Position numbers and translations under genes: made by a program
Assembly: GCA_016783965.1 (NCBI GenBank)
Contig: JADHVO010000008.1
Span: 269,463 to 333,462, forward strand
From: Alphaproteobacteria bacterium
Lineage (GTDB): Bacteria; Pseudomonadota; Alphaproteobacteria; Micropepsales; Micropepsaceae
Reading direction: 5' to 3'
DNA length: 64,000 nt
In this document: one piece after another, positions 7,647 through 15,781 of the stretch
How positions within the stretch are numbered: the stretch's first letter is position 1
Layout: each line of letters opens with the position of its first letter
Notes under the pieces: model-generated
Database searches by the model: none
The model's input: only the letters and a program-made list of their open reading frames with translations
What the model was told of the DNA's origin: nothing

Positions 7647-8996
7647 ATGGATTTCGACATCCCGAAGGATCTTCAGGCCTATCTCGACGAGCTCGACCGC
7701 TTCATCGAGAAGGAGATCATGCCGATCCAGAACCGCGACGATAACATCCGGTTCTTCGATCATCGCCGCGAGCATGCGCGCACCGACTGGGACCATGGCG
7801 GCGTACCGCGCGCCGATTGGGAAGCGCTGCTGGGTGAGGCCCGCAAGAAGGCCGACGAGGCCGGCCATCTCCGCTTCGCCTGGCCGAAGGAATATGGCGG
7901 CAAGGGCGGCTCGCAGCTCTGGATGGCCGTGATCCGCGAGCATCTCGCGTCCAAGGGCCTCGGCCTCTTCAACGATCTTCAGACCGAACACTCGATCGTC
8001 GGCAACAATCCCTTCATCGTCATGTTCAAGGAATTCGCCACGCCGGAGCAGTTCAAGCGCTACGGCGACGATATCCAGAACGGCCGCCTGCGCACCGCGT
8101 TCGGCCTCACCGAACCGAACCACGGCTCCGACGCCACCTTCATGGAGACGACCGGCACACCGGAGATCCGCGACAACCGCAAGGGCTGGCGCATCCACGG
8201 CTCCAAGATGTGGACCAGCGGCATGCACCACGCGAACTACATCATGACCTTCGCGCGCACGGGCGGGAAGGACGGCGACGCGAGCGGCATCACCTGCTTC
8301 ATCGTGCCGGCGGACGATCCGGGCGTGAAGATCGAGGAGTATCTCTGGACCTTCAACATGCCGACCGATCATCCGCGCGTGTCGCTCACCAATGTCTGGA
8401 TTCCGGAGGACAGCTACTGGGGCGAGATCGGCGGCGGCCTCGCCATCGGCCAGAGCTTCGTGCACCAGAACCGCATCCGCCAGGCGGCCTCGTCGCTCGG
8501 CGCCGCGGTCTACTGCATCCAGGAAAGCGTGAAGTACGCGCGCCTGCGCAAGCCGTTCGGCGAGGCGCTGGCGCGCAACCAGGCCATCCAGTGGCCGCTG
8601 GTCGAGCTGCACACCCAGGCCGAGGCGCTGCGCCTCCTCATCCGCAAGACGGCGTGGGAGATGGACCGCATGCCGCACAAGCAGATCGAGAAGGAGATCT
8701 CCGACAAGGTCAGCATGTGCAACTACTGGGGCAACCGTCTCTGTTGCGAAGCCGCCGACCGCGCGATGCAGACCCATGGCGGCCTCGGCTATTCGCGCCA
8801 CAAGCCGTTCGAGCACATCTACCGCCACCACCGCCGCTATCGCATCACCGAAGGCTCGGAGGAGATCCAGATGCGCAAGGTCGCCGCCTTCCTGTTCGGC
8901 TACCTCGGCCCCAAGCGCAAGGCCTTCACCGAGATGGAAAAGAAGTACGACGAAGCCCGCGCCAGCGGCCTCAACGACCGCGAAATCGGGATTTAG
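7647..8996 (+). CDS. acyl-CoA dehydrogenase family protein
   Basis: 449 residues, start ATG 7647 with AGGAG ten bases upstream. It shows the ACAD series: AWPKEYGGKGGS, TAFGLTEPNHGSD (FAD and substrate contact), GWRIHGSKMWTSG, an arginine-rich helix at KYARLRKPFGEAL, and AMQTHGGLGYSRHKPFEHIYRHHRRYRI.EGS.EI near the end. It removes two hydrogens from an acyl-CoA alpha-beta bond, passing electrons to ETF. The N-terminal 60 residues are longer and more charged than in short-chain enzymes, as in subfamilies acting on bulky or branched acyl-CoAs. It stands alone, flanked by a repeat. Confidence 0.9.
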   Translation: MDFDIPKDLQAYLDELDRFIEKEIMPIQNRDDNIRFFDHRREHARTDWDHGGVPRADWEALLGEARKKADEAGHLRFAWPKEYGGKGGSQLWMAVIREHLASKGLGLFNDLQTEHSIVGNNPFIVMFKEFATPEQFKRYGDDIQNGRLRTAFGLTEPNHGSDATFMETTGTPEIRDNRKGWRIHGSKMWTSGMHHANYIMTFARTGGKDGDASGITCFIVPADDPGVKIEEYLWTFNMPTDHPRVSLTNVWIPEDSYWGEIGGGLAIGQSFVHQNRIRQAASSLGAAVYCIQESVKYARLRKPFGEALARNQAIQWPLVELHTQAEALRLLIRKTAWEMDRMPHKQIEKEISDKVSMCNYWGNRLCCEAADRAMQTHGGLGYSRHKPFEHIYRHHRRYRITEGSEEIQMRKVAAFLFGYLGPKRKAFTEMEKKYDEARASGLNDREIGI

Positions 8997-9017
8997 GGAC
9001 CGCCAGCGCACCACCCA

Positions 9018-9227
9018 CCTCACCATGGCCGGGCTTGACCCGGCCACCCAGCGCGCCCGCGTCCGCGGGCGCCGAGGTGCGGCGCGCAGCGCCAGCGATT
9101 TCACGCGGAGACGCGGAGGACGCGGAGTGGAGCGATGACCTCCGCGATCTCCGCGCCTCCGCGTGAGTCATTGGCGCGCGGACGCGCGCCTTTCTGGGTG
9201 GCCGGGTCAAGCCCGGCCATGGTGAGG
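9018..9227. repeat. nested long inverted repeat (GGCCGGGCTTGACCCGGCC family)
   Basis: The outer arms 9018-9051 and 9194-9227 are exact reverse complements over 34 bp, with core GGCCGGGCTTGACCCGGCC. Inside them, 9101-9127 and 9140-9166 form a second inverted repeat of three CGCGGAG units per arm. It fills almost the whole 310-bp gap between the dehydrogenase and the next gene. A diverged copy of the outer part is at 55216-55341. It is probably a non-autonomous mobile intergenic repeat; the transcript could also fold as a long hairpin. Confidence 0.85.
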
Positions 9228-9306
9228 GGAGGGTAATAATTAGAACACGTTTCACTTTTCCCCGAAACGCAGCTAGCGTTTCCCAGATGAACAGGCAGGA
9301 GCGAAC

Positions 9307-10146
9307 ATGAGCGCGGAACGGCGATCGCTGGAAACCCTCCCGCCCCGCGACTGGCCCACCGCCGCCCGCACGCTGGAAGACGACGGCGTGGTCTTCCTCA
9401 AATCCGCGCTCGGCCCGACCGACCTCGCCCTGATCGAACAGGAATTCGCCCACAGCGTCGCCCACCCCACGCCCAAGGCCGTCAACTTCTACCCGTCCGA
9501 GAACGCCACCTTCTTCGAAGACACCGGCCAGCGCATGCTGCCCATGGTGCGCGCCACCGGCATCGACGCGATGGTCGCCGCCCTCTTCGGCGAGCCCGAC
9601 CTCTGGTACATGGGCGAGCAGCTGTTCCTGAAAGAGAACGGCTTCTCCCGCCGCACGCCCTGGCACCAGGACACGTCCTACCTGCGCATGATGGGCTCGC
9701 AGCTCGTCGCCTGCTGGGTGACGCTCGACCCGCTGCCCAGGGAGCATTGCCTCGAATTCGTCCGCGGCTCGCACAAGGGCACGCTCTACAACGGCTCGGC
9801 GTTCGCGGCGCATGACGACACCGCGCCGCTTTACAAGGACTCGAAGCTGCCGCGCCTGCCCGACATCCAGAAGCATCGCGCCGATTTCGACATCCTCGCC
9901 TGGGACATGGAGCCCGGCGACCTCATCGTCTTCCATCTCGGCATGCTGCATGGCGGCGCCGGCACCGTGCCCGGCATGCGCCGGCGCACCGTGTCGCTGC
10001 GCTTCATGGGCCCCAACGTGGTGTTCGACGGCCGCCCGCGCGACAACGTCGGAGCGCAGGAAGGCAACGACGCCGCCCTCGCCGCCGTCTACGGCGCCCT
10101 AAAACACGGCGACCCCTTGAGCCGCGTGATGGGGCAGAAGATTTAG
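9307..10146 (+). CDS. phytanoyl-CoA dioxygenase (PhyH) family oxygenase
   Basis: 279 residues, AGGAG before ATG 9307. The double-stranded beta-helix Fe(II)/2-oxoglutarate site is intact: His120-x-Asp122 (PWHQDTSYL), distal His215 (LGMLHGGAG) and an arginine cluster (RRRT, 226-229) that would bind 2-oxoglutarate. Family members hydroxylate acyl-CoAs or small amphipathic molecules. It is one of four PhyH proteins here and resembles the one at 62040-62879 (shared WHQDTSYL, R.SH.GT, LPRLPDI). Substrate unknown. Confidence 0.88.
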   Translation: MSAERRSLETLPPRDWPTAARTLEDDGVVFLKSALGPTDLALIEQEFAHSVAHPTPKAVNFYPSENATFFEDTGQRMLPMVRATGIDAMVAALFGEPDLWYMGEQLFLKENGFSRRTPWHQDTSYLRMMGSQLVACWVTLDPLPREHCLEFVRGSHKGTLYNGSAFAAHDDTAPLYKDSKLPRLPDIQKHRADFDILAWDMEPGDLIVFHLGMLHGGAGTVPGMRRRTVSLRFMGPNVVFDGRPRDNVGAQEGNDAALAAVYGALKHGDPLSRVMGQKI

Positions 10147-10206
10147 GGCAGCAGAGTGGCGTAGCAGGGCGACATAAAGGGGGTTAGAGCCGAGTGATTG
10201 AGGGCC

Positions 10207-11253
10207 CTAAGCAGCGTCAGAAAGCCATCCGTTCTTCTTCAGCACAGAATAAGCGAGCTCAATCTGTCTCGGTGTCATTTGGCGCTTACGGTCGTTCCAC
10301 GCATAGACCTTGTTCGTAAGCTCATCCAGCGAAGTTGTTCTTTCATGCTTCGCAATCCAGTGCACCGTGGCTAACAGTTCCAGCCCGAAGGGCGTCTCAA
10401 AGCCTTTTACGAGCTGCGTCACGCGCTCGAAACGCCGGCGCGTGTCATCCTTAGTGTCAAGGAAATGATCGGCATCACGCGCTGCTCCCGGAATTATTTC
10501 AAGCTCCTTGTCGGGAGCATCGCCGCCGTCCGCGTAGCCAGAAATAAAATGGCCCTCTATCGCGGTCAGCACATGCCGAAGGTTCTCAGCATATGGCCCA
10601 TATTGAGCCTTAGTGAAGCGAAGCTTGAGACCTTCGCCCGCCTCTTGCATGAAATACATAAGCTTGTGGGCTTCGAGCAGAGTGACATAGGGCTCGAGGA
10701 GAGCATCCACGTACTTCTGGAGTAGAACAATTAGTGCAGCGCGTCCCGTGGTCATAGACGGGACGTCTTTCGATTTTGAGGTGGTTCGGGCATCGAATTT
10801 TGCGTTTGGCTCGAACACCACTGCTTTCACGTCTGGGAGTTCGCTCATCGCGTCAAGGATAAGTGGCTTGACGTCCCTCCAATCCAATCCTCCCAAGCCG
10901 CTGCCCAACGGAGGAATTGCGATCGAACGAATGCGCCGTGTCCTGATCTCCTTCACCAAGGCTTTCAGACCAGAAACGATGTCTTCGATATGACTCTTTC
11001 CTCTCCAATGCCGTTTTGTTGGAAAGTTGATGATGTAGCGTGGGTTCGACAACTGGTTCGTCTCGTGAACGAACATTCTTCCCGGCTGTACCAGGTTGTG
11101 GTTGCAAGCCTTCTCGTATTCTTCGTAGTTGGCGGGAAAGGCCTTTCTGAATTGCAGCGCAATTCCGCGACCCATTATGCCGACGCAATTTACAGTGTTG
11201 ATGAGCGCTTCGGCATCTTCGGCAATGATGTTTCCAGTCTTCAGCTCGATCAT
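10207..11253 (-). CDS. darG: DarG: macro-domain DNA ADP-ribosyl glycohydrolase antitoxin
   Basis: 348 residues; ATG 11253 lies 10 bp after the darT stop, preceded by GAGGGCG. The N-terminal macrodomain has NTVNCVGIMGRGIALQF and PPLGSGLGGL, and Lys80 (FPTKRHW) stands where the catalytic lysine of Thermus DarG stands. The C-terminal half (from about residue 170, LIVLLQKYVDALLEPY, LMYFMQEAGEGLKL) is the second DarG domain that binds and neutralises DarT. DarG removes ADP-ribose from thymidine in DNA and sequesters the toxin. Codon use is more AT-rich than in the neighbours, which suggests transfer. The antitoxin looks intact while its toxin does not. Confidence 0.92.
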   Translation of the reverse strand: MIELKTGNIIAEDAEALINTVNCVGIMGRGIALQFRKAFPANYEEYEKACNHNLVQPGRMFVHETNQLSNPRYIINFPTKRHWRGKSHIEDIVSGLKALVKEIRTRRIRSIAIPPLGSGLGGLDWRDVKPLILDAMSELPDVKAVVFEPNAKFDARTTSKSKDVPSMTTGRAALIVLLQKYVDALLEPYVTLLEAHKLMYFMQEAGEGLKLRFTKAQYGPYAENLRHVLTAIEGHFISGYADGGDAPDKELEIIPGAARDADHFLDTKDDTRRRFERVTQLVKGFETPFGLELLATVHWIAKHERTTSLDELTNKVYAWNDRKRQMTPRQIELAYSVLKKNGWLSDAA

Positions 11254-11263
11254 CGCGGCGCCC

Positions 11264-11903
11264 TCAGTAGTACCAATCTGGCTTGATTTCGACGCGTGGC
11301 TTGTGTGGCGCGTTTTGCAACGCGTCTTGTACTCGGCCGTATGTTTCTCTGGAGACAACGCCCACTCTCTCCACCAGGGACCAAGGGAACAACTCTTCGA
11401 TCAAAAATTCGGCCTGCTTCCCATCTCTCGCGGCACCCGCCCAGTTGCGCGCTGCGACAGACTCCCAATTGATTTCGTGAAGGTTGGCGACGTTGTTGCG
11501 AAACTCCGTGTATGCAGCCCCCGCGTTCGAAAGTGAAAATGCCCAGCGCCGCTGAGAAGCGTTCGCCCAAGCAATTGTGCCGTGCAGATCAGCCTCAAGA
11601 TGCACGATCGGGCCTTGCCCTCCTCTGTAAGCGACGTTCTCGTGATTCCCCTTGTGCATGATGTACAACATGATCGATCTAGAACAAAAATAGAACGGCA
11701 CGCAACCGCCTACCATAAGCCCTGGGTGACAACTAACTGGCAGCATCAGCCGGCGTTCTTTGATCTGCCCCATTTCCGATGCTTTGCGCCGGTCCCCCTT
11801 GGGCGATCATCGCAACATCGGACCGCAGCCCGTTTGCAATAATCGACGGGAGATTATCCACAGCTGAGATGTGGTAGATTTTGGGCGCTGCTGGAACCGG
11901 CAT
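11264..11903 (-). pseudogene. darT: DarT: DNA ADP-ribosyltransferase toxin, one-base frameshift
   Basis: From ATG 11903, 43 codons encode the DarT N-terminus (KIYHISAVDNLPSIIANGL then AQSIG). One extra base at 11774 shifts the frame, and the remaining 169 residues continue at 11773: MGQIKERRL, VPFYFCSRSIMLYIMHKGN, GPIVHLEADL, RRWAFSLSNAGA, KQAEFLIEELFPW (catalytic Glu) and the usual end IKPDWYY. Removing that base restores a normal 212-residue protein in which every family motif is present. So the toxin is either a very recent pseudogene, phase variable, or a sequencing error in GGAAATGGGG. Confidence 0.88.
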
Positions 11904-12396
11904 TCGATAGGATCACGCGAATCGCGCTGCATCGTGTGCCATTCGCGTCGTCATTACGAATGCGATTAGATTCAATCCACTAGACAACCGCGTCGAGACC
12001 AAGAGGCGGCCTGACAATCTGTCAGAAATAATTCTGGAAATAGGCTTGAACGGACGGAATCGTTCCCTATTTACCCCGGAGTAGGACAACGATAACAAGG
12101 GGTGCGCACATGAAGCGCTGGGAAATCAGGGACTTGCCCTAACAGGCAAGCTCCCACGCGAGTACAGACAAGCCAGGGCGCCAGCTCGTGTCGCCCTCGG
12201 ACCGGCTTTGAGACACAGCGCCCGCCGCGACCCACCTCCGCCCCAACCAACGGGCGGCCAGGAGGTCCCCGCAACAGGCCAAGTCTTGGAATGGGGCGGA
12301 GAACCGAAACGGCTGCGGCGACATGAGAGTCGAAAGACGTCCGCTGAGGGCGCGCTTGACTGCGCCCCTCAGGCGAGCGGTCTCGCTCATGTCCGG
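11904..12396. other. intergenic DNA beside darTG, no gene recognised
   Basis: I find no convincing gene in this 490-bp stretch. The part up to about 12100 is AT-richer, like darTG; 12120-12396 is very GC-rich and open in several frames, none with a recognisable domain. Because a terminator-like palindrome follows at 12397-12436, a plus-strand non-coding RNA in 12100-12436 is possible, but I recognise no known RNA family. Confidence 0.4.
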
Positions 12397-12436
12397 CAAA
12401 GCCGCTCTGGTGCACCCAGGGCGGCTTTGTCGTTTT
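12397..12436. terminator. terminator-like palindrome
   Basis: Arms CAAAGCCGC (12397-12405) and GCGGCTTTG (12421-12429) extend inward through near-complementary CTCTGG/CCCAGG around a TGCA centre, followed on the plus strand by TCGTTTT. It is a strong hairpin with a modest T tract. No upstream plus-strand gene is evident, so either an unannotated RNA ends here or it belongs to the repeat-rich tract. Confidence 0.5.
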
Positions 12437-12445
12437 GGCGCAGTC

Positions 12446-12532
12446 TCCTTCGGGGCTCGCTCCGCTCGCACCTCAGGATGACGAGTGATATGCGTCATCC
12501 TGAGGTGTGAGCCGAAGGCGAGCCCCGAAGGA
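12446..12532. repeat. inverted repeat, CGTCATCCTGAGGTG family
   Basis: The left arm 12446-12483 and right arm 12493-12532 are near-perfect reverse complements around a 9-bp centre; the core is CGTCATCCTGAGGTG and the outer ends are TCCTTCGGGGCTCGC and its complement. This type of intergenic palindrome is widespread in alphaproteobacteria. The right end, GAAGGA (12527-12532), doubles as the Shine-Dalgarno sequence of the gene starting at 12540. Confidence 0.8.
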
Positions 12533-12539
12533 TGGATGG

Positions 12540-13517
12540 ATGAAAGTCACGCTCCAGAAGCAGGAAAATCTCAGCGGCGACCCGTCCGTCGCGACGCAGG
12601 GCTTCGGCCGCGTCAGCCACGAGCCGGCGCCCATGTTCGATCCCGTCCGCGAGATCGACGCGGCCTGCGCCTTCTTCGACGCCCACGGCTATGTCGTCCT
12701 GTCGGACTGCCTCGACGCGGGCGAGATCGCGCATCTCAACGGCTTCTGCGACCGCACCCAGGCCGAACGCCCGCTGGCCTGGGGTCTGGGCGACAAGCGC
12801 AAGCCGCATCACCGGAACCAGGGCCTGATCTACTCGCAGCCGCTGCTCGATTATCCGGAGCTCGACCGCTACACCCGCCACCCGCGCTCCTATCCGGTGG
12901 TCTGCCGCCTTCTGGGCGGCGAGCAGCATGCGCGGTTCTCGGAGTTCAACTTCCGCGAAACGCCGGAAGGCGCCGGCCCCGGCGCGATGAACTTCCACCA
13001 CGACGCCGTGGTCGCGGACCGGTTCAACCGCACGCCCTACGGCCCGCCCGACTGGCTTTGCGCGATTCATTATCTGACCGACGTCGAACCCGGCGCGCCC
13101 TGCTTCTGCGTCGTGCCGGACAGCAAGCGCCAGCCGTCGCTGAAGGCGGCGCACGACGCGCTCGGCAATCGCTACGCAGAGGTGCCGATCCGCGGCCCGG
13201 CCGGCACCTGCGTGCTCTACGACACCGCGACCTATCACACCCGCCTCGATGGCGACGGCGAGAAGATGCGCCGCACCTGGCATCAGTACTACGCCCGCGG
13301 CGGCTGGCTGCGCAGCGCGTTGCCCGAGACGAGCCGCTACGTCCGCCCGCCAAGCCCCGTGCTCACCGACTGGAATCTGTTCCCGGAGCGGCTCGCGATG
13401 AGCGCCGATCCGAAGACGCGGCTGTTCTTCTCGCACTGGAACACCGCGCAGGGCGAATGGGCCGCCAGCGGCTTCGATCCGGATGTGCGCAAGGCAATGC
13501 CGCGCGGCGAGCAATAA
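12540..13517 (+). CDS. phytanoyl-CoA dioxygenase (PhyH) family oxygenase
   Basis: 325 residues. ATG 12540 is chosen because GAAGGA, contributed by the repeat, is 7 bp upstream. The Fe(II) site is His153-x-Asp155 (NFHHDAVVAD) with distal His233 (ATYHTRLDG), and RRTWHQYYARGG carries the likely 2-oxoglutarate arginine. It is longer than the other PhyH proteins here and diverges at both ends. It heads an apparent operon with DUF1993, OB-fold and thiolase genes, so an acyl-CoA substrate is plausible. Confidence 0.85.
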   Translation: MKVTLQKQENLSGDPSVATQGFGRVSHEPAPMFDPVREIDAACAFFDAHGYVVLSDCLDAGEIAHLNGFCDRTQAERPLAWGLGDKRKPHHRNQGLIYSQPLLDYPELDRYTRHPRSYPVVCRLLGGEQHARFSEFNFRETPEGAGPGAMNFHHDAVVADRFNRTPYGPPDWLCAIHYLTDVEPGAPCFCVVPDSKRQPSLKAAHDALGNRYAEVPIRGPAGTCVLYDTATYHTRLDGDGEKMRRTWHQYYARGGWLRSALPETSRYVRPPSPVLTDWNLFPERLAMSADPKTRLFFSHWNTAQGEWAASGFDPDVRKAMPRGEQ

Positions 13518-13537
13518 ACAAAACGAGGGAGAGACGA

Positions 13538-14059
13538 ATGGCCATCAGTTTCTATGAAGCGAGCGTCGCGAATTACCTGCAAACGCTGGGCGCCATGACC
13601 GGCGTGCTCGCCAAGGGCGCCGCGCATTGCCAGGAAAAGGGCATCGACCCGCAGAAGGTCGTCGACACGCGGCTCGCGCCCGACATGCTGCCCTTCAGCT
13701 TCCAGATCTTCTCCGTCGTGCACCACTCGCAGGGCGCGCTCGAAGGCATTAAGAGCGGCACGTTCCGCCCGCCCGGCGCGCGCGATCCGCACAGCTATGC
13801 GCAGCTCCAGGCGCTGGTCGCCGAAACGCTGGCGGCGCTGAAGGACAAGACGCCCGCCGACGTGAACGCGCTGGAAGGCAAGGACCTGGTGTTCGAGATC
13901 GGCAAGATGCAGATGCCCTTCACCGCGACGGGTTTCCTGTTCTCGTTCTCGCTGCCCAACTTCTATTTCCACGCCACCACGGCCTACGACATCCTGCGCT
14001 CCAATGGCGTCCCGCTCGGCAAGCGCGACTTCATGGGCGCGATGCGGATGAAGACGTAG
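13538..14059 (+). CDS. DUF1993 family protein
   Basis: 173 residues, ATG 13538 with GGGAGAGA upstream, 20 bp after the PhyH gene. The sequence fits DUF1993 (PF09351), a four-helix bundle related to DinB-type metal-binding proteins: SFYEASVANYLQTLGAM, LAPDMLPFSFQI, HHSQGALEGI and LPNFYFHATTAYDIL. His residues in HHSQ and FHATTAYDIL sit where DinB-like proteins bind metal. The biochemical role of the family is unknown. Confidence 0.85.
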   Translation: MAISFYEASVANYLQTLGAMTGVLAKGAAHCQEKGIDPQKVVDTRLAPDMLPFSFQIFSVVHHSQGALEGIKSGTFRPPGARDPHSYAQLQALVAETLAALKDKTPADVNALEGKDLVFEIGKMQMPFTATGFLFSFSLPNFYFHATTAYDILRSNGVPLGKRDFMGAMRMKT

Positions 14060-14164
14060 CGGCATCCCGCACGGACAGACTGTCTCGCCTGCGGCCCTCC
14101 AGGTTGGCAGGCGCGCCCTGCTGTGCATGATGGGTGGCATACCGCCATTTCGAAGGATGCCTAC

Positions 14165-14569
14165 ATGCCGCAACGCATGCTGCCGGAACCGACGCCTGAA
14201 ACCCGCCATTTCTGGGAAGGCTGCGCCGCTGGCGAACTCCGTCTCCAGCGCTGCGCCCATTGCGCCGGCAAGAGCTATTTCCCACCGCGTCCCTTCTGCC
14301 CCGGTTGCGGCAGCCGCGAGGTCGAGTCCTACAAGGCCAGCGGTAAAGGGGTGCTCTGGTCCTACGTCATCAACATGCGCCCGCGCCCCGACATGGGGAC
14401 TGAGCCCTACGCCATCGCGGTGGTCCAGCTCGCCGAAGGCCCACGCATGATGACCAACATCGTCAACTGCCCGCAGACGCCGGAAGCACTCCAGCTCGAC
14501 ATGCCGCTGAAGGTCTCGTTCAGCAAGCAGAACGACACGATCACGCTTCCCCTGTTCGAACCCGCTTAA
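14165..14569 (+). CDS. DUF35 OB-fold/rubredoxin-like acyl-CoA-associated protein
   Basis: 134 residues from ATG 14165 (GAAGGA nine bases upstream). An N-terminal helix (FWEGCAAGELRLQRC) leads to a zinc ribbon (C-x2-C ... C-x2-C: CAHC, CPGC), then the OB-fold that in this family (PF12172/PF01796) binds acyl-CoA next to a thiolase. Such proteins form a complex with the non-catalytic or SCP-x-type thiolase encoded beside them, and here the thiolase starts 15 bp downstream. It is most likely a subunit of that enzyme rather than a free protein. Confidence 0.88.
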   Translation: MPQRMLPEPTPETRHFWEGCAAGELRLQRCAHCAGKSYFPPRPFCPGCGSREVESYKASGKGVLWSYVINMRPRPDMGTEPYAIAVVQLAEGPRMMTNIVNCPQTPEALQLDMPLKVSFSKQNDTITLPLFEPA

Positions 14570-14584
14570 GTCACGAGCCCACAG

Positions 14585-15733
14585 ATGAAACAGAAATCCA
14601 TCGCGGTGGTCGGCGCCGCGGAAACCACGAAGATGGGCAGAATTCCGGACCTCTCCGTCATCGGCCTGCACGCCGATGCCGCGCTGAACGCCATGAAGGA
14701 CGCCGGGCTGAAGCCTTCCGATATCGACGGCGTCGCCACCGCCGGCGCCAGCCCGACGGAGCTCGCGCACTACCTCGGCATCACGCCCACCTATGCCGAC
14801 GGCACCTCTGTCGGCGGCTGCTCCTTCATGCTGCATGTCCGCCATGCCGCGGCCGCGATCAACGAAGGCCTGTGCAGGACGGTGCTGATCACCCACGGCG
14901 AATCCGGCCGCTCGCGGGTCGGCGTCGGTGGCCGCTTCGGCGGCGGTGGCGGCTCCAGCCTCAACGGCCAGTTCGAGATGCCCTACGGCCCCTCCGGCCC
15001 GCCGACCATGTTCACGATTCCGGTGCTGCGCTACCTCAAGACCTACAATCTGTCGGTCGAGGACCTTGCCTGGGTCTCGGTGATCCAGCGCGAGTGGGCG
15101 GCGAAGAACCCACGCGCCAGTTTCAGGGACCCGATCACCGTCGACGACGTGCTCAACTCGCCGATGATCGCGTGGCCGTTCCGCATGCTGATGTGCTGCC
15201 TCGTCACCGATGGCGGCGGCGCGCTGATCCTCACCTCCGCCGACCGCGCCAGGGATTTCCCGCAGAAGCCGGTCTACGTGCTTGGCACCGGCGAAAGCGT
15301 CGAGACCCAGATGGTCAGCCAGATGGAGGACTTCACCTCGTCCAAGGCCTTCCGCGTCAGCGGGAAGAAGGCGTTCGCCGAGGCCGGCATCAAGCACAGC
15401 GACGTCGACCACCTGATGATCTACGACGCCTTTGCCCACCTGCCGCTCTACGGCCTGGAAGACCTCGGCTTCTGCAAGCCGGGCGAGGCGGCGGCCTTCG
15501 TCAAGGAACGCAACACCGCGATCGGCGGCAAGCTGCCGCTCAACACCAATGGCGGCGGCCTCTCCTACATGCACTCCGGCATGTACGGCATGTACGCCTT
15601 GCAGGAGAGCGTGCGTCAGATGCGCGGCATTGCGCCGGCCCAGGTGCCGGGCGCGAAGATCAGCGTCTGCCACGGCGTCGGCGGCATGTTCGCGGCATCC
15701 GGCACGATCGTCTTCTCGAACGAGAAGAGCTGA
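14585..15733 (+). CDS. thiolase, SCP-x/lipid-transfer type
   Basis: 382 residues of the thiolase superfamily branch that pairs with DUF35 proteins. Visible are AVVGAAETTKMGR, DAGLKPSDIDGVATAG, TSVGGCSFMLHVRHAAAAI (a cysteine near the nucleophile position), LPLNTNGGGLSYMHSGM (the family's Asn/His region) and the final CHGVGGMFAASGT with a Cys-x-Gly motif. Relatives cleave or form C-C bonds in sterol side-chain or branched acyl-CoA breakdown. The gene follows the OB-fold gene closely and the two should form one complex. Direction and substrate not determined. Confidence 0.85.
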   Translation: MKQKSIAVVGAAETTKMGRIPDLSVIGLHADAALNAMKDAGLKPSDIDGVATAGASPTELAHYLGITPTYADGTSVGGCSFMLHVRHAAAAINEGLCRTVLITHGESGRSRVGVGGRFGGGGGSSLNGQFEMPYGPSGPPTMFTIPVLRYLKTYNLSVEDLAWVSVIQREWAAKNPRASFRDPITVDDVLNSPMIAWPFRMLMCCLVTDGGGALILTSADRARDFPQKPVYVLGTGESVETQMVSQMEDFTSSKAFRVSGKKAFAEAGIKHSDVDHLMIYDAFAHLPLYGLEDLGFCKPGEAAAFVKERNTAIGGKLPLNTNGGGLSYMHSGMYGMYALQESVRQMRGIAPAQVPGAKISVCHGVGGMFAASGTIVFSNEKS

Positions 15734-15781
15734 CGCAGGGAAAAGCGGTGCCTCGGCGAATTCTCCGTCTCGGAGATCGGG

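Noticed and set aside
7632..9104. 490-codon minus-strand frame antisense to the acyl-CoA dehydrogenase.
   Set aside because: Shadow frame; the plus strand carries all ACAD motifs.
9101..9166. Repeated CGCGGAG units resembling a small direct-repeat or CRISPR array.
   Set aside because: Units are adjacent or separated by two to four bases and mirrored across a centre; there are no spacers and no cas genes.
11854..11862. Perfect DnaA box TTATCCACA.
   Set aside because: It lies inside the darT coding sequence (codons for VDNL), has no companion boxes and no origin genes nearby; chance match.
12139..12498. Minus-strand frame of 119 codons in the gap right of darTG.
   Set aside because: No domain, no ribosome-binding site, and the translation follows GC-rich structured DNA; not supported as a gene.
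13337..15673. Long minus-strand open frame (778 codons) antisense to the DUF1993/OB-fold/thiolase genes.
   Set aside because: It is the mirror of GC-rich coding; the plus strand has three clear domain families and ribosome-binding sites, the minus frame has none.
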